A DNA stretch of 64,000 bases. Source: an uncultured Lysobacteraceae bacterium (GTDB lineage: Bacteria; Pseudomonadota; Gammaproteobacteria; Xanthomonadales; Xanthomonadaceae). Shown in pieces: positions 1-10,373 of this stretch (the first letter of the stretch is position 1; each line of letters opens with the position of its first letter). Both the position numbers and the translations under genes were made by a program. The stretch spans positions 1 to 64,000 of the forward strand of contig CADECF010000011.1 of assembly GCA_902825775.1 (NCBI GenBank), read 5' to 3'. The notes under the pieces are model-generated. The model had not been told where the DNA came from, did not search any database, and saw nothing but the letters and a program-made list of their open reading frames with translations.

Positions 1-2347
1 CAGCGTTGTTGCATGTGTTGGCCGTCGTTTCCGAGGGGTAGGTGACCAGACTGACACGACCCATCGCGTCGTATTCGTAGCAGGTGCGAGAGCGGTTCTC
101 GTCCTCGAGCCAATCGATGCCGCCGATATTGTTGACTAACGCGGATTTGTATTTGGCGTCGGCGAAGGCGATCTTCTGCGGTATGCCGCGCTTCCAGTCG
201 GTGAAGGTAGTGACATTGCTGTTGCCGTCCGTTGCCGTCTTCAACGTACCGCGCTGGCCCGTGGCGATCGCGGAGGCGGTGTCGTACACCAGTGTCTGCT
301 GCAACTTGCCGAAAGCGTAGGTCTTCCACGGCATCGCATTGGCGTCGTAGTCGGTCTTGGACTCGACCAGGCCAGCACAGCTGACAGGCGCCGTGCAGGT
401 GCTGGTGGCGACCTGACCCAGGACCCATTTTGCGGTGTTGTGGAAATAAGCCGTCGCATCCGTGCGCGTGTAAGCGCCCGGCGTGCTGGAACGGGTCACG
501 CTGAGTGGATTGACGTAATTGTCGAAGCTGTAGACGCCGCTGGTCTGGTCCACCTGCCAGACGTAAGTGGTGCCCTGCTGGATGATGTCGCGCCTGACGA
601 CCGGCACGTGGCGCTCGCCGGCCTGGTCGCCGCGCAGATTAGGGCTGCTGCCCGCTTGTGCGGGATAGGCCTGGCCCGTGGCATCGAACAAATACGTCGT
701 GCTCTCGGTGCGCAATATCGCAGCCGCGCTCGTGCCGGTTTCGGTTTTCAGCAGCTTGCCTTCGTTCTCGCCATATTTATTGCCGAAGGTGTAGCGGCGG
801 TAATCGCCGGGACCTGCGACCTCCACGGTTTTGGTGGTAGGGCAATCGACGCAGGTGGACCAGCTGTTGTTGAGCGGGCCGTATGTGTAATTCCATTGGT
901 AGGGGGACAGGCCCGGACCGGTGATCTTTTTGCTGCGCAAGGCGACGCTGGCGAATCGGTAGGCCTGGTACGCGTAGGCGTCCGGATCGGTCGGCTCGGT
1001 CGTCATCTTGATACAGGATTTGGGGACGTACGAGCGGCCGTGCTCGGTGGGCTTGAAAGTGAATTCGCCGACCGCGCCGGAGGGATGGGTGATCGTGCCG
1101 GTGTAATTCAACTGGCCCGATTCGGCCCACATGGCCGGGTCTTCGCACAAGCTGGGCGCATGGGCGATGCCGAATTTGTAAGGTTTGATCCATGCATCGT
1201 TTAGGCCTGAGAAATCGATAGCCCACACGGATTGATCCGGGAGTTCGACCCCGCTCAAAATCGATCCGCTAAAATAAGGGCTGTAGGTATATCGCCACGT
1301 CCTCACCCCGTCAGTTACCGATTGGATATCGCCTGCCGCGCTATAGGAAAGCGTGAGCTGGCGTCCATCACTAGCAACGATGTTGAGTAAACGCCAAGGG
1401 TTGGCGGCATCGTAGGTGTAGTCGACATAATTGCCGAATCGGTCTTCGATCCGCGTGGGCAGAATCCAAACCTCAAGACGCCCAAGCGCCGTGGTCAACG
1501 GGGCGCTGAATTGGGGCGTGACATCGCCACCGTCATCGACGGGGTCCGATGGGGCGAAATCGCCGACGCTCCCGGTGTCGTAGGGCTTCACCAACGTGGG
1601 CGCAGCGCGCTGCACGATCCAGTCAAAGCGATACTGAGTTCCGTCCGGCGCTACGGCCAGAAACGCTTCGCCAGGAACATTGTTACCTGGCGCCGTATTT
1701 GGCAAGCAAGAGAAGGCCCATCGCTGCTGGGTGGTCCAGTAGTAGGCCTTTCCGTCGGTCGGCTTATAGGGGTTGTTGACGCCGGCGAAGAGCATTTCCT
1801 GGCCGCCCTGGCCCGGCACGTATAGGAAGTTGCCTTGCCAGTATTCGCTGGCGACGAAAAAGCCTGCGGGGCTTCCGAACCCCTCGGTGGTGGGCGGCTT
1901 TGCGGCGATCGCATTGGCCACCGAGCAACGCTTGACCCGCGCGGCGAGGTCGCTGTCGGAGCCGAACACTTGCCAGGGCCGACTGTACGGAAACACGCCA
2001 TGCAGATGCGGTATTTCCAGATCCCAATCACGGAACATACCGGACGCTGGACCCCAAGATGCGTCGAATTCCCTACTCTTCACCGTGAAGCGCCGTCCGA
2101 CCGAAACTGGCAACGCGTTGTTGCCCGGCAAGCTGACGTCGGTGACCGCGAATTCCGTCGACCCGGTGTACAAGTTGACTTGTTCGCCGAACAGATCGGT
2201 GCCGATGGCACCCACCGCTTCCGCCGAGGTGATGTGCTTGCCGTATTCCTGCGGGATCGTGGTCTCGGCCGATACCGAGCCGCTGATGCTCGCGAGGGCG
2301 AGAAGTACCCAAACTCGCCCATTGCGAGCGTGAACGTCGAATTGCAT
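1..2347 (-). CDS. RHS/YD-repeat secreted protein, C-terminus beyond the window
   Basis: An uninterrupted minus-strand frame runs from an ATG at 2345-2347 off the left edge (782 codons visible). The mRNA has an AGGGGG ribosome site about 10 bases before the ATG. The N-terminus looks like a Sec signal peptide, with a hydrophobic WVLLALASISGSVSA stretch ending near residue 27. Downstream, the phrases YEYDAMGR and TYPSE and many aromatic/Gly/Asp beta motifs mark it as an RHS/YD-repeat protein, the family that wraps polymorphic toxins or forms cell-surface shells. The C-terminal tip, where a toxin would sit, is not in the window, so toxin activity cannot be judged. The region is visibly less GC-rich than its neighbours, which suggests transfer (inference). 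Confidence 0.85.
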   Translation of the reverse strand, partial: MQFDVHARNGRVWVLLALASISGSVSAETTIPQEYGKHITSAEAVGAIGTDLFGEQVNLYTGSTEFAVTDVSLPGNNALPVSVGRRFTVKSREFDASWGPASGMFRDWDLEIPHLHGVFPYSRPWQVFGSDSDLAARVKRCSVANAIAAKPPTTEGFGSPAGFFVASEYWQGNFLYVPGQGGQEMLFAGVNNPYKPTDGKAYYWTTQQRWAFSCLPNTAPGNNVPGEAFLAVAPDGTQYRFDWIVQRAAPTLVKPYDTGSVGDFAPSDPVDDGGDVTPQFSAPLTTALGRLEVWILPTRIEDRFGNYVDYTYDAANPWRLLNIVASDGRQLTLSYSAAGDIQSVTDGVRTWRYTYSPYFSGSILSGVELPDQSVWAIDFSGLNDAWIKPYKFGIAHAPSLCEDPAMWAESGQLNYTGTITHPSGAVGEFTFKPTEHGRSYVPKSCIKMTTEPTDPDAYAYQAYRFASVALRSKKITGPGLSPYQWNYTYGPLNNSWSTCVDCPTTKTVEVAGPGDYRRYTFGNKYGENEGKLLKTETGTSAAAILRTESTTYLFDATGQAYPAQAGSSPNLRGDQAGERHVPVVRRDIIQQGTTYVWQVDQTSGVYSFDNYVNPLSVTRSSTPGAYTRTDATAYFHNTAKWVLGQVATSTCTAPVSCAGLVESKTDYDANAMPWKTYAFGKLQQTLVYDTASAIATGQRGTLKTATDGNSNVTTFTDWKRGIPQKIAFADAKYKSALVNNIGGIDWLEDENRSRTCYEYDAMGRVSLVTYPSETTANTCNNA

Positions 2348-2567
2348 GAAGCCCCCTGTTGCGTCGCCGGCCGAATCCGACTGGCGATGTCGATGAAGTT
2401 GAATAGTTACGTCGTTCTGCTAAGGACGGCCTCCCCGCCATCCCGTGGCCACCGAATTAAGTGACCGCCATTACATTTTCGCCTGTTGCCGTCTCAGGGA
2501 TACGCGAACTCTCGCCCCCGTTCTGCCCGTTTGCATTGCTATAAGTAGCACCGTCGCCTGAAAGGCT

Positions 2568-3461
2568 TCAGTCCAACTCGCGGTGATACACCGCCACTTC
2601 GGCCCAGCCGCGCTCGCGGGCGTGTTCGGCCAATCGTTCGGCCAGATAAACCGAGCGGTGCCGCCCGCCGGTGCAGCCCAAGGCGATGGTGACGTAGCTG
2701 CGCGTGTCCGATTGCATGCGCGGCAGCCAGGTATCGAGGAAGGCGGCGACCTGGGTGAAGTATTCGCCGGCTTCGGGTTGCATTTCGAGGAATTCGCGTA
2801 CCGCCTGATCGCGGCCCGAAAGCGGGCGCAGTTCCGCGTTCCAGTGCGGATTCGGCAAACCGCGCGCGTCGAACACGAAATCGGCGTCGGCCGGTACGCC
2901 GCGGCGGTAGGCGAAAGACTCGAACAGCAGCGATAGCGTGGAATCCGAACCCAACCCGAATTCGGTGATCACCTGGCGGCGCAATTGATGCACGTTGAGC
3001 GTGCTGGTGTCGATGACCACGTCGGCCAGCGTGCGCATCGGCTTGAGCACTTGCCGCTCCAGCGAGATCGCATCGGCCAGCGCCAAACCGAGGTGGCTCA
3101 GCGGATGGCGACGGCGCGTATCGGCATAACGCTTGAGCAGCACTTCGTCGCGGGTGTCGAAGAACACCAGCTTCGGGTCCAGGCCCAGCGCGCCCACTGC
3201 GGACAACCATTCGGGCAGGTTGGCCAGGTCGCCGCGGCTGCGGATGTCGATGCCGACCGCGAGTTTCTCCGGCGTGCCGTCCGCGCGCCCGACGCTGCGC
3301 ACGAACGCCGGTAGCAGTTCCGCGGGCAGGTTGTCGACGCAATAGAAACCGAGGTCTTCGAACGTCTTGAGCGCCACGGATTTGCCGGAACCCGATACGC
3401 CGCTGACGACCACCAGCGTCTGTACGACTTCATCCAGCGGCTGTATGACCTCATCGCTCAC
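2568..3461 (-). CDS. rapZ: RNase adapter / nucleotide-binding protein RapZ
   Basis: The protein is 297 aa, close to the 284 aa of E. coli RapZ. The N-terminal P-loop GVSGSGKS lies at residues 21-28, followed by the family sequence [16 protein letters not shown]. The C-terminal domain contains [14 protein letters not shown], the conserved RNA/metabolite-binding part. In enterobacteria RapZ guides RNase E to the GlmZ sRNA and senses amino-sugar supply; the sRNA partner in this lineage is unknown. The start overlaps the hprK stop by four bases (ATGA), which indicates translational coupling. It is the last gene of the rpoN-hpf-ptsN-hprK-rapZ block. A 220-base gap then separates it from the RHS gene; I recognise no gene or hairpin there. 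Confidence 0.95.
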   Translation of the reverse strand: MSDEVIQPLDEVVQTLVVVSGVSGSGKSVALKTFEDLGFYCVDNLPAELLPAFVRSVGRADGTPEKLAVGIDIRSRGDLANLPEWLSAVGALGLDPKLVFFDTRDEVLLKRYADTRRRHPLSHLGLALADAISLERQVLKPMRTLADVVIDTSTLNVHQLRRQVITEFGLGSDSTLSLLFESFAYRRGVPADADFVFDARGLPNPHWNAELRPLSGRDQAVREFLEMQPEAGEYFTQVAAFLDTWLPRMQSDTRSYVTIALGCTGGRHRSVYLAERLAEHARERGWAEVAVYHRELD

Positions 3462-4405
3462 GTGGCGCGCTCCAAAAAGTGCGAATGCCGCGCCATGAAC
3501 GCCGCCGCCGGATCCACGCCTTTCGCGCGCAGGATGTGCGTGCGCGTCGCGGCCTCGGTGAGTACCGCGAGGTTGCGGCCGGGCATGACCGGCAAGGTGA
3601 TCATCGGCACGTCCAGATCCAGTACGCGTCGCTGGCCGACATCGCCGGTGAGGCGTTCGATGCCGCTGGGCTGCGGCTCCAGATGCGGCCGAGTGAGGTG
3701 CACGATCAGGCGCAGATACTTGTTACGTTTGACTGCGGTATCGCCGAACATCTGGCGGATATTGAGCACGCCCAGGCCGCGCAGTTCCAGCAGGTCCTGC
3801 AGCATTTCAGGGCAGGTGCCGTCGAGCACGTCCGGCGCGATCTGGGTGAATTCGGGCGCATCGTCGGCGACCAGGCGGTGCCCGCGCGTCACCAGTTCCA
3901 GCGCGAGCTCGCTTTTGCCCGATCCGGATTCGCCGGTGATCAGCACGCCGATCGAATAGATCTCCATGAACACGCCGTGCAGCGTGATCCGCGGCGCCAG
4001 CGTGCGGGCGAGATGGTATTGCAGATGATTGAGCAATTCGTGGCCGCGCTTGGGCGAGCTCCACAGCGGCGTGTCCGATTCTTCGGCGGCGATGCGCAGA
4101 TCTTCCGGACAGGCCTGGTTCTTGCTGATCACCATCGCTAGCGGCCGGAACTGGATCATCTTTTCGATGGTCTCCCAGCGTTGGCGCGAATCCAACGCAT
4201 CCAGCCACGACAATTCCTCGGTGCCGAGGATCTGCACTTTGTTCGGATAGATGATGTTGAGATAACCGGAAAGCGAAGGGCGCCGGGCGACCGTGTCCAC
4301 CGATTCCAAGACGCGTTCGGCGCCGCGTTCGCCGGCGACCCAGCGCAGATTCAGGCGTTCGCGCTGTTGTTCGAACAGTTCGCGTGCGGTGATGCGCTCG
4401 TTCAT
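3458..4405 (-). CDS. hprK: HPr kinase/phosphorylase
   Basis: A 315-aa protein that phosphorylates and dephosphorylates the serine of HPr, linking PTS phosphate flow to cell energy state. An N-terminal DRTGG-like region spans residues 1-130. The catalytic core has the P-loop GESGSGKS at 158-165, followed by [17 protein letters not shown], the HprK signature. The conserved H143-G-V pair precedes the kinase domain. The start overlaps the ptsN stop by four bases and the stop overlaps rapZ. HprK alongside EIIA-Ntr is typical of Xanthomonas-type regulatory PTS. No HPr or EI gene is in view, although they often follow rapZ in relatives (inference). Confidence 0.96.
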   Translation of the reverse strand: MNERITARELFEQQRERLNLRWVAGERGAERVLESVDTVARRPSLSGYLNIIYPNKVQILGTEELSWLDALDSRQRWETIEKMIQFRPLAMVISKNQACPEDLRIAAEESDTPLWSSPKRGHELLNHLQYHLARTLAPRITLHGVFMEIYSIGVLITGESGSGKSELALELVTRGHRLVADDAPEFTQIAPDVLDGTCPEMLQDLLELRGLGVLNIRQMFGDTAVKRNKYLRLIVHLTRPHLEPQPSGIERLTGDVGQRRVLDLDVPMITLPVMPGRNLAVLTEAATRTHILRAKGVDPAAAFMARHSHFLERAT

Positions 4406-4890
4406 GCGCGCCCCGCGCCTGATCGCAGCGCGGCTGCGGGCGCCGGCGCCTCGGCCAGCAGCCGAAGCAGGGTGTGGGCATCGCCGGCTTCGCGCAGCGC
4501 GGCGCGATAGTCGGCATCGGCGAAACGTTCGGCGAGTTCGGACAGCAGTTGCAGATGCTGTTGGGTGAAGTGCTCGGGCACGATCAGCGCGAACACCAGA
4601 TCCACGGCCTCTCCGTCGGCCGCGCCGAACTCGACGGGGCCTTGCAACCGCAGGAAAGCGCCGCGCGGTTCCTCGAAGGCATCGCTGCGGCCGTGCGGTA
4701 TGGCGATGCCGTGGCCGATCGCGGTGCTGCCCAGGCGTTCGCGCTGGCGCAGGCTGTCGGCGATCGTCGCGATTTGTGCGGGATCGCCGCCGGACAACAG
4801 GCGCGCGGCGGTATCGAGCACCGCATCGCCATCGTCGGCGGGGATCCCGACCGCGATCCGGTCCGCGGTCAGCAATGTGGTAAGCGGCAT
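4402..4890 (-). CDS. ptsN: PTS IIA-like nitrogen regulatory protein EIIA-Ntr
   Basis: A 162-aa fructose-type EIIA domain covers the whole protein. The phospho-accepting histidine is H66 in [10 protein letters not shown]. It is the terminal phosphate acceptor of the nitrogen PTS and regulates potassium transport and stress responses in other proteobacteria. I chose the ATG at 4888-4890 ([10 protein letters not shown]), which gives the normal family length and leaves 16 bases after hpf; the frame stays open further upstream, but that part does not resemble the family. The tail after residue 145 is alanine-rich and low-complexity. The stop overlaps the hprK start. Confidence 0.94.
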   Translation of the reverse strand: MPLTTLLTADRIAVGIPADDGDAVLDTAARLLSGGDPAQIATIADSLRQRERLGSTAIGHGIAIPHGRSDAFEEPRGAFLRLQGPVEFGAADGEAVDLVFALIVPEHFTQQHLQLLSELAERFADADYRAALREAGDAHTLLRLLAEAPAPAAALRSGAGRA

Positions 4891-4906
4891 GGCCGATGGC
4901 GATCCG

Positions 4907-5233
4907 TCAGCCGAAATCGCCGCTGCGCGCGATGCCGTCGCCACGGCGGTGTTCGACCAGCTTCTTCTTGTGCTTGACCAGCAGGCGGTCGAGCTTGTCG
5001 GCGAGCAGGTCGATGGCGGCATACATGTCGATGGCGTTGGCGTCGGCATGCAGGGTGCGGCCGGCCAGGTTGACGGTGGCTTCGGCGCGGTGGTCGGGCT
5101 TGTCGATGCTGAGCTGGGTGCGTACGTCGAACGGCTGATCGAAATGCCTTTCGAGGCGTGCGAGCTTGCTTTCGACGTAATCGCGCAGGGCCGGGGTGAT
5201 TTCGATCTGCTGGCCGTGGGTTTCGATGCGCAT
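4907..5233 (-). CDS. hpf: Ribosome hibernation promoting factor (short HPF type)
   Basis: A 108-aa protein of the RaiA/HPF family (sigma-54 modulation protein), which binds the 30S subunit and promotes ribosome dimers in stationary phase. The sequence has the family layout: beta strand MRIETHGQQIEIT, helix LRDYVESKLARLERHF, then ADANAIDMYAAIDLLADKLDRLLVKHKKK with a basic C-terminal helix. There is no long C-terminal domain, so it is the short form. The start at 5231-5233 is set by a GGAGGT ribosome site. It sits 180 bases downstream of rpoN; that gap may carry its own promoter. Confidence 0.95.
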   Translation of the reverse strand: MRIETHGQQIEITPALRDYVESKLARLERHFDQPFDVRTQLSIDKPDHRAEATVNLAGRTLHADANAIDMYAAIDLLADKLDRLLVKHKKKLVEHRRGDGIARSGDFG

Positions 5234-5412
5234 CGTGACCTCCTGCGTGTTGTGGACTGCGTCCGGTGGCCTTGGTCCACCGCTTCGGCGAAACAACGTC
5301 GCGATATGAAAAGTCGCGATGGCGGGCCAAGGCCCACCCTACGCGCAGCTTCGCCCATCTGCGGCAAGGTTCGGGTGAAACCTAGGTTAAGCCAAAAGGC
5401 CGCCGGTCGGCA

Positions 5413-6867
5413 TCAGCCTATCCGGATGCGTTCATGGGAGGAGGGGATGTGCATCGCTTCGCGGTATTTTGCCACGGTGCGGCGCGCCACCGGCACGCCG
5501 GCGGCCTTCAGCGACAACGCCAGATTGGCGTCGGACAAGGGCTTGCGAGGGTTTTCGCCCTGGATCAGCTCGCGGATCATGGCCTGGATGGCCGTGCTGG
5601 AAGCGCCGCCGCCGCCTTCGGTGTCGATGCCCGAAGCGAAGAACGCGCGCAACGGCACCGTGCCGCGCGGCGTGCGCACGTATTTGCGCGCGATCGCGCG
5701 CGATACGGTCGATTCGTGCAGGCCTACTTCGCCGGCGACTTCGCGCAAGGTGAGCGGCCGCAACGCCTGCTCGCCGAATTCCAAAAAACCAGATTGCTGG
5801 CGGATCAGGCAGCGCATCACTTTGAGCAGGGTTTCGCCGCGCGCTTCGATGCTGCGCAGCAGCCAGCGCGCCTCCTGCAGACGGCCGCGCAGATAACCCG
5901 CGTCGGCCTGCGAGGCGCCGCCGATCATGCGTTCGTAACCGCGGTGGATCGACACCCGCGGCGAATAATTGTGCGCCAGCGCCGCGCGCCATACGCCATG
6001 CTGGCGCCACACCACGCAATCGGGCGTCACATAGGTGTCGTTGGCCATGCCGCCGATCTGCGCGCCCGGTCGCGGATCGAGCGAGCGCAGCGCCTGCACG
6101 GCCAAGGTCACATCTTCGGTATCGCAGCCCAGTTCGTGCGCCAGGCCTTCGATGCCGACCTTGGGCAAACGCTCGATCGGCCCGGCCGCGATCCTCAGCG
6201 CCAGCGCCTTGCCGGGCGTCTCGTCCGGCAGCAGGGCCAGTTGCAGCGTCAGGCATTCGCCCAGCGAGCGCGCGCCGACGCCGGCCGGGTCGAAGCGCTG
6301 GATCTGGCACAGCACGGCGAGGATTTCCTCGTTGCTGGCATGGACGTCGGGACGCAGGCTTTCGGCGATGGCTTCGATCGGCTCGCGCAAGTAACCGTCG
6401 CCGTCCAGCGCATCGATCAGCATCGCGCCGATGCGTCGGTCGCGCAGAGAGAGGTGGGTCAGGTGCAGTTGCCAGAGCAGGTGGTCGCTCAGGCTTTCGG
6501 GTTCGGCGACGCGCTCGGCGGCGTCGTCGTGCTCGTCGTCGCGATCGGAAGACGGACCGATGCGCTCATGCCAGGCCTCTTCGCCGATCGTCCACGGCTC
6601 ATCGGGCTCCTGGGCCGCGGCGGGCGCCTCGGTGGCGTCGCCGTTGCCGTTGCCCACGCGATCGGCGTCGGGTACGGCGATTTCCGGGGGCGTGGCCTCG
6701 TCGGTCCAGTCGAGCAGGGGGTTGCTCTCGACGGCCGCCGCGATTTCCGCCTCCAGTTCGGCCGCCGACATCTGCAATAGCTGGATGGCCTGACGCAATT
6801 GCGGCGTCATCACCAGCTGTTGCGACAGGGAGGTCTGCAGTCTGGGCTTCATATCCATAACAGACAA
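5413..6867 (-). CDS. rpoN: RNA polymerase sigma-54 factor
   Basis: A 484-aa sigma-54. The glutamine-rich activator-binding region I is at residues 6-50 (LQTSLSQQLVMTPQLRQAIQ). An acidic linker follows at about 55-115. The core-binding region comes next, then a DNA-binding helix-turn-helix near VAGEVGLHESTVSRAI, and the RpoN box ARRTVAKYRE at 461-470. It directs RNA polymerase to -24/-12 promoters together with AAA+ enhancer-binding proteins. ATG at 6865-6867 is used; an in-frame ATG five codons later (MKPRLQ) is equally plausible. It lies 29 bases after lptB in the usual lpt-rpoN order. Confidence 0.97.
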   Translation of the reverse strand: MSVMDMKPRLQTSLSQQLVMTPQLRQAIQLLQMSAAELEAEIAAAVESNPLLDWTDEATPPEIAVPDADRVGNGNGDATEAPAAAQEPDEPWTIGEEAWHERIGPSSDRDDEHDDAAERVAEPESLSDHLLWQLHLTHLSLRDRRIGAMLIDALDGDGYLREPIEAIAESLRPDVHASNEEILAVLCQIQRFDPAGVGARSLGECLTLQLALLPDETPGKALALRIAAGPIERLPKVGIEGLAHELGCDTEDVTLAVQALRSLDPRPGAQIGGMANDTYVTPDCVVWRQHGVWRAALAHNYSPRVSIHRGYERMIGGASQADAGYLRGRLQEARWLLRSIEARGETLLKVMRCLIRQQSGFLEFGEQALRPLTLREVAGEVGLHESTVSRAIARKYVRTPRGTVPLRAFFASGIDTEGGGGASSTAIQAMIRELIQGENPRKPLSDANLALSLKAAGVPVARRTVAKYREAMHIPSSHERIRIG

Positions 6868-6896
6868 CGCATCCGGGCGGGCCCGGCGGCCGTGCG

Positions 6897-7615
<719 letters not shown>

Positions 7616-7616
<1 letters not shown>

Positions 7617-8137
7617 TATTTCTTGCCCTGCGCCGACTTGGGCATGATCGTCGTCTTGACCCGGCCGCCGTCGCCGCCGCTGCTGCCGCTGTCGATGCGG
7701 CCGGTCTTCATGTTGTAGCTGATCCGCGGGCCGCTGGTGCTGCCGCGCGGCTGCTCCACGAAGGCGTTGCCGATCAGAACGATGTTTTCGCTTTTCATGT
7801 CGTAATCGATTTTGTCGGCGCGCGCGGTCATCGGCGACCCGTCGTCCATCTGCTGCTTCATCACCACCGGCGCGCCGGTGAATACGACGCGGCTGGCTTC
7901 GCCGTCCTTCAGCGTGACCTCGGCGCGATTGGAACGGATGTCCAGCGTGCCCTGCTGGATCTGCACGTTGCCGCTGATCACGTTGACGCTGTCGTCGGTA
8001 TACGTGCCGGCCTGCTGATCGGAGGAAATGTTCATCGGCTGGTTGCGGTCGGTCGACTTGGCCGAGACCGAGGCGGCGAAGGCCGTCGCAAGCATGGCGG
8101 CGATCAGGGCGAGGCTAGCGGCGGGTCGAAGGGTCAT
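7616..8137 (-). CDS. lptA: Periplasmic LPS transport protein LptA
   Basis: A 173-aa OstA/LptA-fold protein that bridges the inner and outer membrane in LPS export. It starts with a signal peptide (about residues 1-26, ending SVSA) followed by the OstA-like beta-jellyroll. Recognisable strands are [20 protein letters not shown] and [17 protein letters not shown]. The C-terminus is glycine/lysine-rich. The start overlaps the lptC end by about 23 bases and the stop overlaps lptB by one base. Confidence 0.92.
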
Positions 8138-8681
8138 AACTGGATCGGACCTGTGATTTGAATTTGTATTGCTTGGTCTTCAAATTGGTTTCGAAGCCGC
8201 GACCCCGCAGTATAAAACCCGGCTGGGTGACGGTGACCACTGCGGGCGTGCTGGCCCGGCTCTTGTCGGGGAATACGTTCAGGTGCGAGGTGACCATCTT
8301 CACGGGACGCGCGGTGCCGGGTGGGCTGTCGATATTCACATCGCCCTTCAGGCGCACCTGGTCGGCCTTGGCGCTCACCCAGGCGGTGCGCGAGCGGGTC
8401 TGCCAATAGGCGCCGTCCTTGTCCGGGAACAGGAACACAGGCTTGTCCAGGGTCATGGTCTTGTCGTCCGGGCGCCGTTTGAGGTGCGGCGCGCGCAGGG
8501 TGAACCCTTCCTTGCCCTGCTTGTCGAGCGAGACCACTTCGAAATCCTTGAGCACGTAATCCGGACGGTCGCTGCGCGCGGCCGCCGGTTTGTCGAGTTG
8601 ATGCTGCTTCCATAAGGACCAGCCGCTGAAAACCGCCGCCAACAGCAGCAACAGGCCCAGTCCTACGCGCCAGTTCATCAT
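8115..8681 (-). CDS. lptC: LPS export system protein LptC
   Basis: A 188-aa bitopic inner-membrane protein. The N-terminal transmembrane helix (MMNWRVGLGLLLLLAAVFSG) is followed by a periplasmic jellyroll that receives LPS from LptBFG and hands it to LptA. Family features are YVLKDFEVVSLDKQGKEGF and HLNVFPDKSRA, the latter close to the LptC pattern of a degraded-LPS-binding strand. Two adjacent ATGs (8676-8678 and 8679-8681) could start it. The kdsC stop overlaps the first. Confidence 0.93.
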   Translation of the reverse strand: MMNWRVGLGLLLLLAAVFSGWSLWKQHQLDKPAAARSDRPDYVLKDFEVVSLDKQGKEGFTLRAPHLKRRPDDKTMTLDKPVFLFPDKDGAYWQTRSRTAWVSAKADQVRLKGDVNIDSPPGTARPVKMVTSHLNVFPDKSRASTPAVVTVTQPGFILRGRGFETNLKTKQYKFKSQVRSSYDPSTRR

Positions 8682-9229
8682 CGGCCCAGCGCCTTCTGCA
8701 GCAGGGCTTCGGTGCGGCCTTGCGCGCTCAGCACCAGATCGCAGAATTCGCGCGCCGCGCCTTCGCCGCCGCGCGCCTGGGTCTGCCAGTGCACGTGCGG
8801 GAGCATCGAGGCGTGCGCATTGGCCGGTGCGACCGCCAGGCCCGCATGCGACATCACGCCCAGGTCGGGCAGGTCGTCGCCCATGAATGCCGTCTCGTCC
8901 GGGCCCACGCCCAACCGTTGCGCGAGCGCACGCACGCAGGCGAGTTTGTCCTCCACGCCGATGAAGGCTTCGACACCGAGGTCCGCCGCGCGCTTCTCGG
9001 CCGCCAGGCTGGCGCGTGCGGTCACGAACGCGACGTGCACGCCATGCTTGCGCAGCAGCACTAGGCCCTGGCCGTCGAGCACATGGAAGGCCTTGGACTC
9101 GCGGCCTTCGCTATCGAAATACAGGCGTCCGTCGGTCAGCGTGCCGTCGACGTCGAAACAGGCCAGCTTGATCTTCGCGGCGCGCGCGAGCAGATCGGCA
9201 TCGTAGGCGGTGGGCGGGGGAGAGTGCAC
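8678..9229 (-). CDS. kdsC: KDO 8-phosphate phosphatase
   Basis: A 183-aa HAD-superfamily phosphatase (C0 type, no cap domain) that makes KDO from KDO 8-phosphate. The catalytic motif DVDGTLTDG contains nucleophile D26 and acid D28. Motif II is VTARAS and the metal-binding motif is FMGDDLPDLGVM. The start is a GTG (9227-9229), eight bases after kdsD. It forms a KDO-LPS export operon with kdsD upstream and lptC downstream. Confidence 0.95.
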   Translation of the reverse strand: MHSPPPTAYDADLLARAAKIKLACFDVDGTLTDGRLYFDSEGRESKAFHVLDGQGLVLLRKHGVHVAFVTARASLAAEKRAADLGVEAFIGVEDKLACVRALAQRLGVGPDETAFMGDDLPDLGVMSHAGLAVAPANAHASMLPHVHWQTQARGGEGAAREFCDLVLSAQGRTEALLQKALGR

Positions 9230-9237
9230 GGTAGCGT

Positions 9238-10239
9238 TTAAACCACGCGCGCGCGCAACAGGTCATGAATATTGAGCGCGCCCACCACGCGGCGCTCGCC
9301 GTCGACCACCAGCAATGCGTTGATCTTGTGCGCTTCCATCAGTTGCGCGGCCTCCACCGCCAACCGGTCCGGCGCGATGGTCTTGGGCGAATGCGTCATC
9401 ACTTCGGCGATCAGCGTATTGCGCAGATCGGAGCGGTCGTCGTCCAGCGTGCGGCGCAAATCGCCGTCGGTGAATAGGCCGAGCAGCCGGTCTTCGGCAT
9501 CGACCACGGCGGTCATGCCCAGACGCTTGCGGCTCATTTCCACCAGCGCTTCGCTCAGGCGCGCGGTCTCGCGCACTTTCGGCACTTCGCCGCCGGCGTG
9601 CATCACGTCGGCGATGTGCAGCAGCAAGCGGCGGCCGAGCGTGCCGGCCGGGTGCGAACGCGCGAAATCGTCGGCGGTGAAACCGCGCGCTTCGAGCAGC
9701 GCCACGGCGAGCGCGTCGCCCATCGCCAGCGACGCGGTGGTGCTGGAGGTCGGGGCGAGATCGAGCGGGCAGGCTTCGGTGGGCACGCTGACGTCCAGAT
9801 GCACGTCCGCTTCGCCGGCCAGCGTCGATGCCGGCCGGCCGGTCATCGCGATCAGCCGGTTGCCTTGGCGTTTGAGCACCGGCAGCAGCATCAGCACTTC
9901 GTCGCTTTCGCCGGAATAGGACAAGGCCAGCACGACGTCGGCGTCGGTGATCATGCCCAGGTCGCCGTGGCCGGCTTCGCCCGGGTGCACATAGAACGAA
10001 GGCGTGCCGGTGGAGGCGAGGGTGGCTGCGATTTTGCGTGCGATATGGCCGGATTTGCCCATGCCGGTGCAAACCACGCGGCCGTGGGCGGCCAGCATCA
10101 GCTCGCAAGCGGCGGAGAAGGCGCCATCGATCCGTGCCGCCACGGCATCCAAGCCGCGGGCTTCGATTTCGAACACGCGGCGGCCGCTGACGGCGAGCGG
10201 GCTGAGCGCAGTACGGGTAGCGGGAAGGTCGTTTGCCAT
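9238..10239 (-). CDS. kdsD: Arabinose-5-phosphate isomerase (KpsF/GutQ family)
   Basis: A 333-aa enzyme interconverting ribulose 5-phosphate and arabinose 5-phosphate, the first step of KDO synthesis. The SIS sugar-isomerase domain spans about residues 40-170 (VVCTGMGKSGHIARKIAATLASTG and ALSYSGESDE). A tandem CBS pair follows from about 205 to the end. Length matches E. coli KdsD (328 aa). It is the first gene of the minus-strand kdsD-kdsC-lptC-lptA-lptB run and is divergent from ibaG, with about 135 bases between them for promoters. Confidence 0.96.
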   Translation of the reverse strand: MANDLPATRTALSPLAVSGRRVFEIEARGLDAVAARIDGAFSAACELMLAAHGRVVCTGMGKSGHIARKIAATLASTGTPSFYVHPGEAGHGDLGMITDADVVLALSYSGESDEVLMLLPVLKRQGNRLIAMTGRPASTLAGEADVHLDVSVPTEACPLDLAPTSSTTASLAMGDALAVALLEARGFTADDFARSHPAGTLGRRLLLHIADVMHAGGEVPKVRETARLSEALVEMSRKRLGMTAVVDAEDRLLGLFTDGDLRRTLDDDRSDLRNTLIAEVMTHSPKTIAPDRLAVEAAQLMEAHKINALLVVDGERRVVGALNIHDLLRARVV

Positions 10240-10373
10240 TTCGTGGAGGCGGGCTTTCCGCTAGGCTATTGCGGTCATTTTACGCGCTTCGCCCGCCAAA
10301 ACCGCACTTCCGCTGCGGCAGCGGCCCGGCCGGCCCCAGCCCTCGTTCCCGATCCCGCAGGCGGTTCTCCCCA

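Noticed and set aside
2348-2567. A tRNA or small RNA between rapZ and the RHS gene
   Set aside because: I could not fold a cloverleaf or find a promoter-terminator pair; the stretch appears plain intergenic.
4402-5367. A 321-codon extended ptsN
   Set aside because: The extension overlaps hpf in another frame and is unlike EIIA-Ntr; the ATG at 4888-4890 gives the normal family length.
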